Of a DNA stretch of 64,000 bases, positions 61,919-64,000 are shown piece by piece (the stretch's first letter is position 1; the number at the start of each line of letters is the position of its first letter). Below the pieces are notes generated by a model, which was not told the origin of the DNA, searched no databases, and saw nothing but the letters and a program-made list of their open reading frames with translations. The DNA is taken from assembly GCF_009683175.1 (NCBI RefSeq), contig NZ_WKKW01000001.1:186001-250000 (forward strand). Direction: 5' to 3'. Made by a program: the position numbers and the translations under genes. Origin of the DNA: Bifidobacterium asteroides. GTDB taxonomy: Bacteria; Actinomycetota; Actinomycetes; Actinomycetales; Bifidobacteriaceae.

Positions 61919-63477
61919 GACCGCTCTCCTGGCCCGTCGACTGGGCGAACCTCCTGGACCTGCCCAGGGCGCAGTCCGGCCAGATCAGCCCAACGGTCCG
62001 GGTCCTGGCCGCGGAGCTCCTCCAGAGTGTCCTCATACTGCCCACGGACCGCCCTCATGCAGAGCCCACGGTCAAGACCCACCTGCTGTCCCTGCTCGAT
62101 GGAGGCTTTGACCGCCATGGTCTTGACCCGATCAACCAGATTATGCAGCATGGCACCGGAGACCACGGACTCCAGGTAGAGGGGCTGCCAGCGGCCCGTG
62201 GCATCCATGATCCTGCCCAGCAGATGGTCATCATCCTGAGCGAAGAGTCCGTCGACCAGTATCTGAATCAGCTCCTCGGGCCTGGCATCATCCTCCATGG
62301 GCATATCGGAGCTCAGATACTTGCCCAGGATGGCGGCTGACCTGGTTCTGTCGGGCCGGTCGATGCGGATCTTGACATCGAGTCTCCCCGGGCGCAGAAC
62401 CGCCGGGTCGATCATGTCAATCCGGTTGGAGGCGCCGATGACCATGACCTGGTCCAGGGACTCGACACCATCCAGCTCGGTCAGGAACTGGGGGACGATG
62501 GTGGTCTCCACATCCGATGAGATACCCGACCCACGGGTGCGCAGCAGGGCATCCATCTCGTCGATGAAGACCACCACGGGTCCACCCTGGCCTGCCAGGC
62601 TGCGGGCCCTGGCGAACAGGCGGCGGATCAGACGTTCGGACTCGCCCACGAACTTGTTGAGCACCTCGGGGCCCTTGACCGATAGGAAGACCCCGTGGCC
62701 GTCGCTCTCCTGGGCCAGTGCACGGGCCAGAGCCTTGGCGATCATGGTCTTGCCATTACCTGGCGGCCCATAAAGCAGGACACCCTTGGGGGCCTGGAGC
62801 CCATAACGACGCATCAGATCGGCATGCTGGAAGGGCAGCTGGACCGCATCTCGAATCCGCTCGATCTGCCTGTCCAATCCGCCAATATCCGAGAAGTCCA
62901 CGTCGGGAGTCTCTTCCAGCAGCATGTCTGACTGGTCCGACTCAGGCAGAACAGCCAGGGCCATTGAACAGCTTTCGTCCATGAGCAAGGCGCTGCCCGC
63001 CTCGATGGGCTGGTCCTGCAGAGACCCTGCGCGTGCAACAACGCGAGTCTGTCCGGAGGGATCTTCAACCAGCAAGGCTCCGGATTCCAAGGTCTCCCGC
63101 AGCGTGCGAACCTGCCCGGTCACCGGTTGATCGCCCACACGCACCACCACCATATCGGCATTGAGCAGAACCTCCTGTCCGGCTCTGATCCGTTCGGCGC
63201 GGATATTGGGCGCCAGAGGAACCACCATCCGCCTGGAACCGTTCAGAATCAGCAGGTGGGCCTGCTGCACCCCCTGGCTGTCATATGCGACGGAATCCAC
63301 ACCCAAGGCCAGGGCGACCGTCAAGGGCGGCTGACCCAGCTGGGCCAACTGGCTCTTGGCCTTGGCCAGTTCCTTGGCAGCCCTGGTCAGCGCCGCAGCC
63401 AGGGCCCGGTTGCGCCGATCAGCGGCCTGGTCCCGGTCATTGGCAGGTTCAGCCTGCTCGACATCATCGGACCGCAT
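61915..63477 (-). CDS. arc: ARC/Mpa-type AAA ATPase without proteasome-docking tail
   Basis: Ring ATPase that binds Pup and unfolds pupylated proteins. 520 residues: N-terminal coiled coil (about 20-50), tandem OB folds (about 60-195), AAA domain with Walker A YGPPGNGKTMI, Walker B VVFIDEMDALL and sensor GASNRIDMIDPAVLRPGR. The C-terminus ends RPVDGPGERS and lacks the GQYL tail with which Mpa opens the 20S core. AAGGAGAG precedes the ATG. Confidence 0.96.
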   Translation of the reverse strand: MRSDDVEQAEPANDRDQAADRRNRALAAALTRAAKELAKAKSQLAQLGQPPLTVALALGVDSVAYDSQGVQQAHLLILNGSRRMVVPLAPNIRAERIRAGQEVLLNADMVVVRVGDQPVTGQVRTLRETLESGALLVEDPSGQTRVVARAGSLQDQPIEAGSALLMDESCSMALAVLPESDQSDMLLEETPDVDFSDIGGLDRQIERIRDAVQLPFQHADLMRRYGLQAPKGVLLYGPPGNGKTMIAKALARALAQESDGHGVFLSVKGPEVLNKFVGESERLIRRLFARARSLAGQGGPVVVFIDEMDALLRTRGSGISSDVETTIVPQFLTELDGVESLDQVMVIGASNRIDMIDPAVLRPGRLDVKIRIDRPDRTRSAAILGKYLSSDMPMEDDARPEELIQILVDGLFAQDDDHLLGRIMDATGRWQPLYLESVVSGAMLHNLVDRVKTMAVKASIEQGQQVGLDRGLCMRAVRGQYEDTLEELRGQDPDRWADLAGLRPGQVQEVRPVDGPGERS

Positions 63478-63543
63478 GGCTTCTCTCCTTCGTCCGTCCC
63501 TGGAATCCCCTCTCAGCTTGGACCGCCAGCCGAGCGGAAGAGC

Positions 63544-64000
63544 TCAGCTGCAACGGGCCCCATCTTCCAAGCGAGCGCCACGGGCCCAGTCCATGGCCTT
63601 CATGGCACGCTTGCCGGCAGCCTTGACCATCTGCAGCTCCAGAGGCAGGGTCTTGGTGCCCACCCAGAGGTGGCGACGGTCCATGGCCAGCCGACCCGGC
63701 TCCAGATGCGAGGGAAGACCGGGCTCATCCCCCCGGGCCGGTGCCGCCCTGAGCACGGTCAGCCCTGTCTGCTTGTCCTGCAGGTCATCGCCTTGCTGAT
63801 ACAAGCACCAGGCTCCCGGTTCCGGGCTGCAGGCCCGAACCTGTCGATCCAGGGCAAAGACGGGCACATCGAAACGCATGTGAGCATCCTGGTGGGTGAT
63901 TTTAGCGGCCACCTGGTAGGCGCCCTGCGTCTGCTCCTTGGGTTGAATCCGACCTTCGGCAAGGGCCTCCAGACTGGCAGCCAGCAGATGGGACCCATCC
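63544..64000 (-). CDS. fmt: Methionyl-tRNA formyltransferase, C-terminal part (5' end outside window)
   Basis: Formylates Met-tRNA for initiation. My translation of the open frame reaching the right edge gives about 151 residues: the end of the catalytic domain (DGSHLLAASLEALAEGRI, AAKITHQDAHMRFD) and the tRNA-binding C-terminal domain ending GKRAMKAMDWARGARLEDG, typical of Fmt. The stop is 66 nt before arc. Confidence 0.88.
   Translation of the reverse strand, partial: DGSHLLAASLEALAEGRIQPKEQTQGAYQVAAKITHQDAHMRFDVPVFALDRQVRACSPEPGAWCLYQQGDDLQDKQTGLTVLRAAPARGDEPGLPSHLEPGRLAMDRRHLWVGTKTLPLELQMVKAAGKRAMKAMDWARGARLEDGARCS

Overview
The window is a gene-dense, GC-rich (roughly 60% or more) actinobacterial chromosome segment with about 45 protein genes on both strands. 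I see no rRNA, tRNA, insertion sequence, prophage or CRISPR array. The gene set (Pup ligase, Dop, ARC and Pup without 20S proteasome genes; DUF3043, DUF4191 and DUF3027 proteins; LytR_C; actinobacterial Mrp; polyphosphate glucokinase; fused ECF transporters; a large LigA) fits Bifidobacterium. A complete Fe/Mn superoxide dismutase is rare in that genus and known mainly from bee-gut species related to B. asteroides. A bee-associated Bifidobacterium is therefore my best guess, not a proven identity.

Layout. 1-6.6 kb: the 3' part of a TrmH-family rRNA methyltransferase, sodA, a TPP-riboswitch-controlled ECF transporter (YkoE-type S component plus an A-A'-T fusion) and an M20 peptidase. 6.6-14.1 kb: DUF3043 protein, dihydrolipoamide dehydrogenase, DUF4191 protein, glutamine synthetase, an MFS transporter and Mrp. 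14.2-22.4 kb: NAD-dependent DNA ligase, a 1144-residue TPR-like protein and a polytopic membrane protein fired from a shared divergent promoter. 22.4-30.1 kb: GH3 beta-glucosidase with an MFS transporter behind a palindromic operator, an aminotransferase, PpgK, a nitroreductase and a histidine phosphatase. 30.1-33.4 kb: FMN riboswitch, RibU and a second A-A'-T fusion. 33.4-45.2 kb: ClpC, DUF3027, two cold-shock proteins, a TPM protein/response regulator/histidine kinase operon, a WXG100 protein, GroEL with two CIRCE operators, and a LytR_C protein. 45.3-57.3 kb: Ung, a six-gene MoxR/DUF58/VWA operon with four-base overlaps, a WXG-like/hydrolase pair, PurB and an 823-residue membrane fusion. 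57.4-64 kb: HU, then the pupylation cluster fmt-arc-dop-IMPase-like-pup-pafA on the minus strand.

How the parts work together. Vitamin uptake is handled by two self-contained ECF systems, each with its own vitamin-sensing riboswitch. Protein quality control is concentrated here: ClpC, GroEL under HrcA/CIRCE, and pupylation without a proteasome core. Many genes begin 6-9 bases after a TANNNT hexamer, suggesting that leaderless mRNAs are common in this organism.

The least conventional pieces are the pupylation operon with a metal-ligand-deficient IMPase homologue inside it, the WXG-like/serine-hydrolase pair, the TM-kinase-like-TM fusion after purB, and the -10-centred palindrome in front of glnA. 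I did not find a clear-cut new defence system or mobile island.
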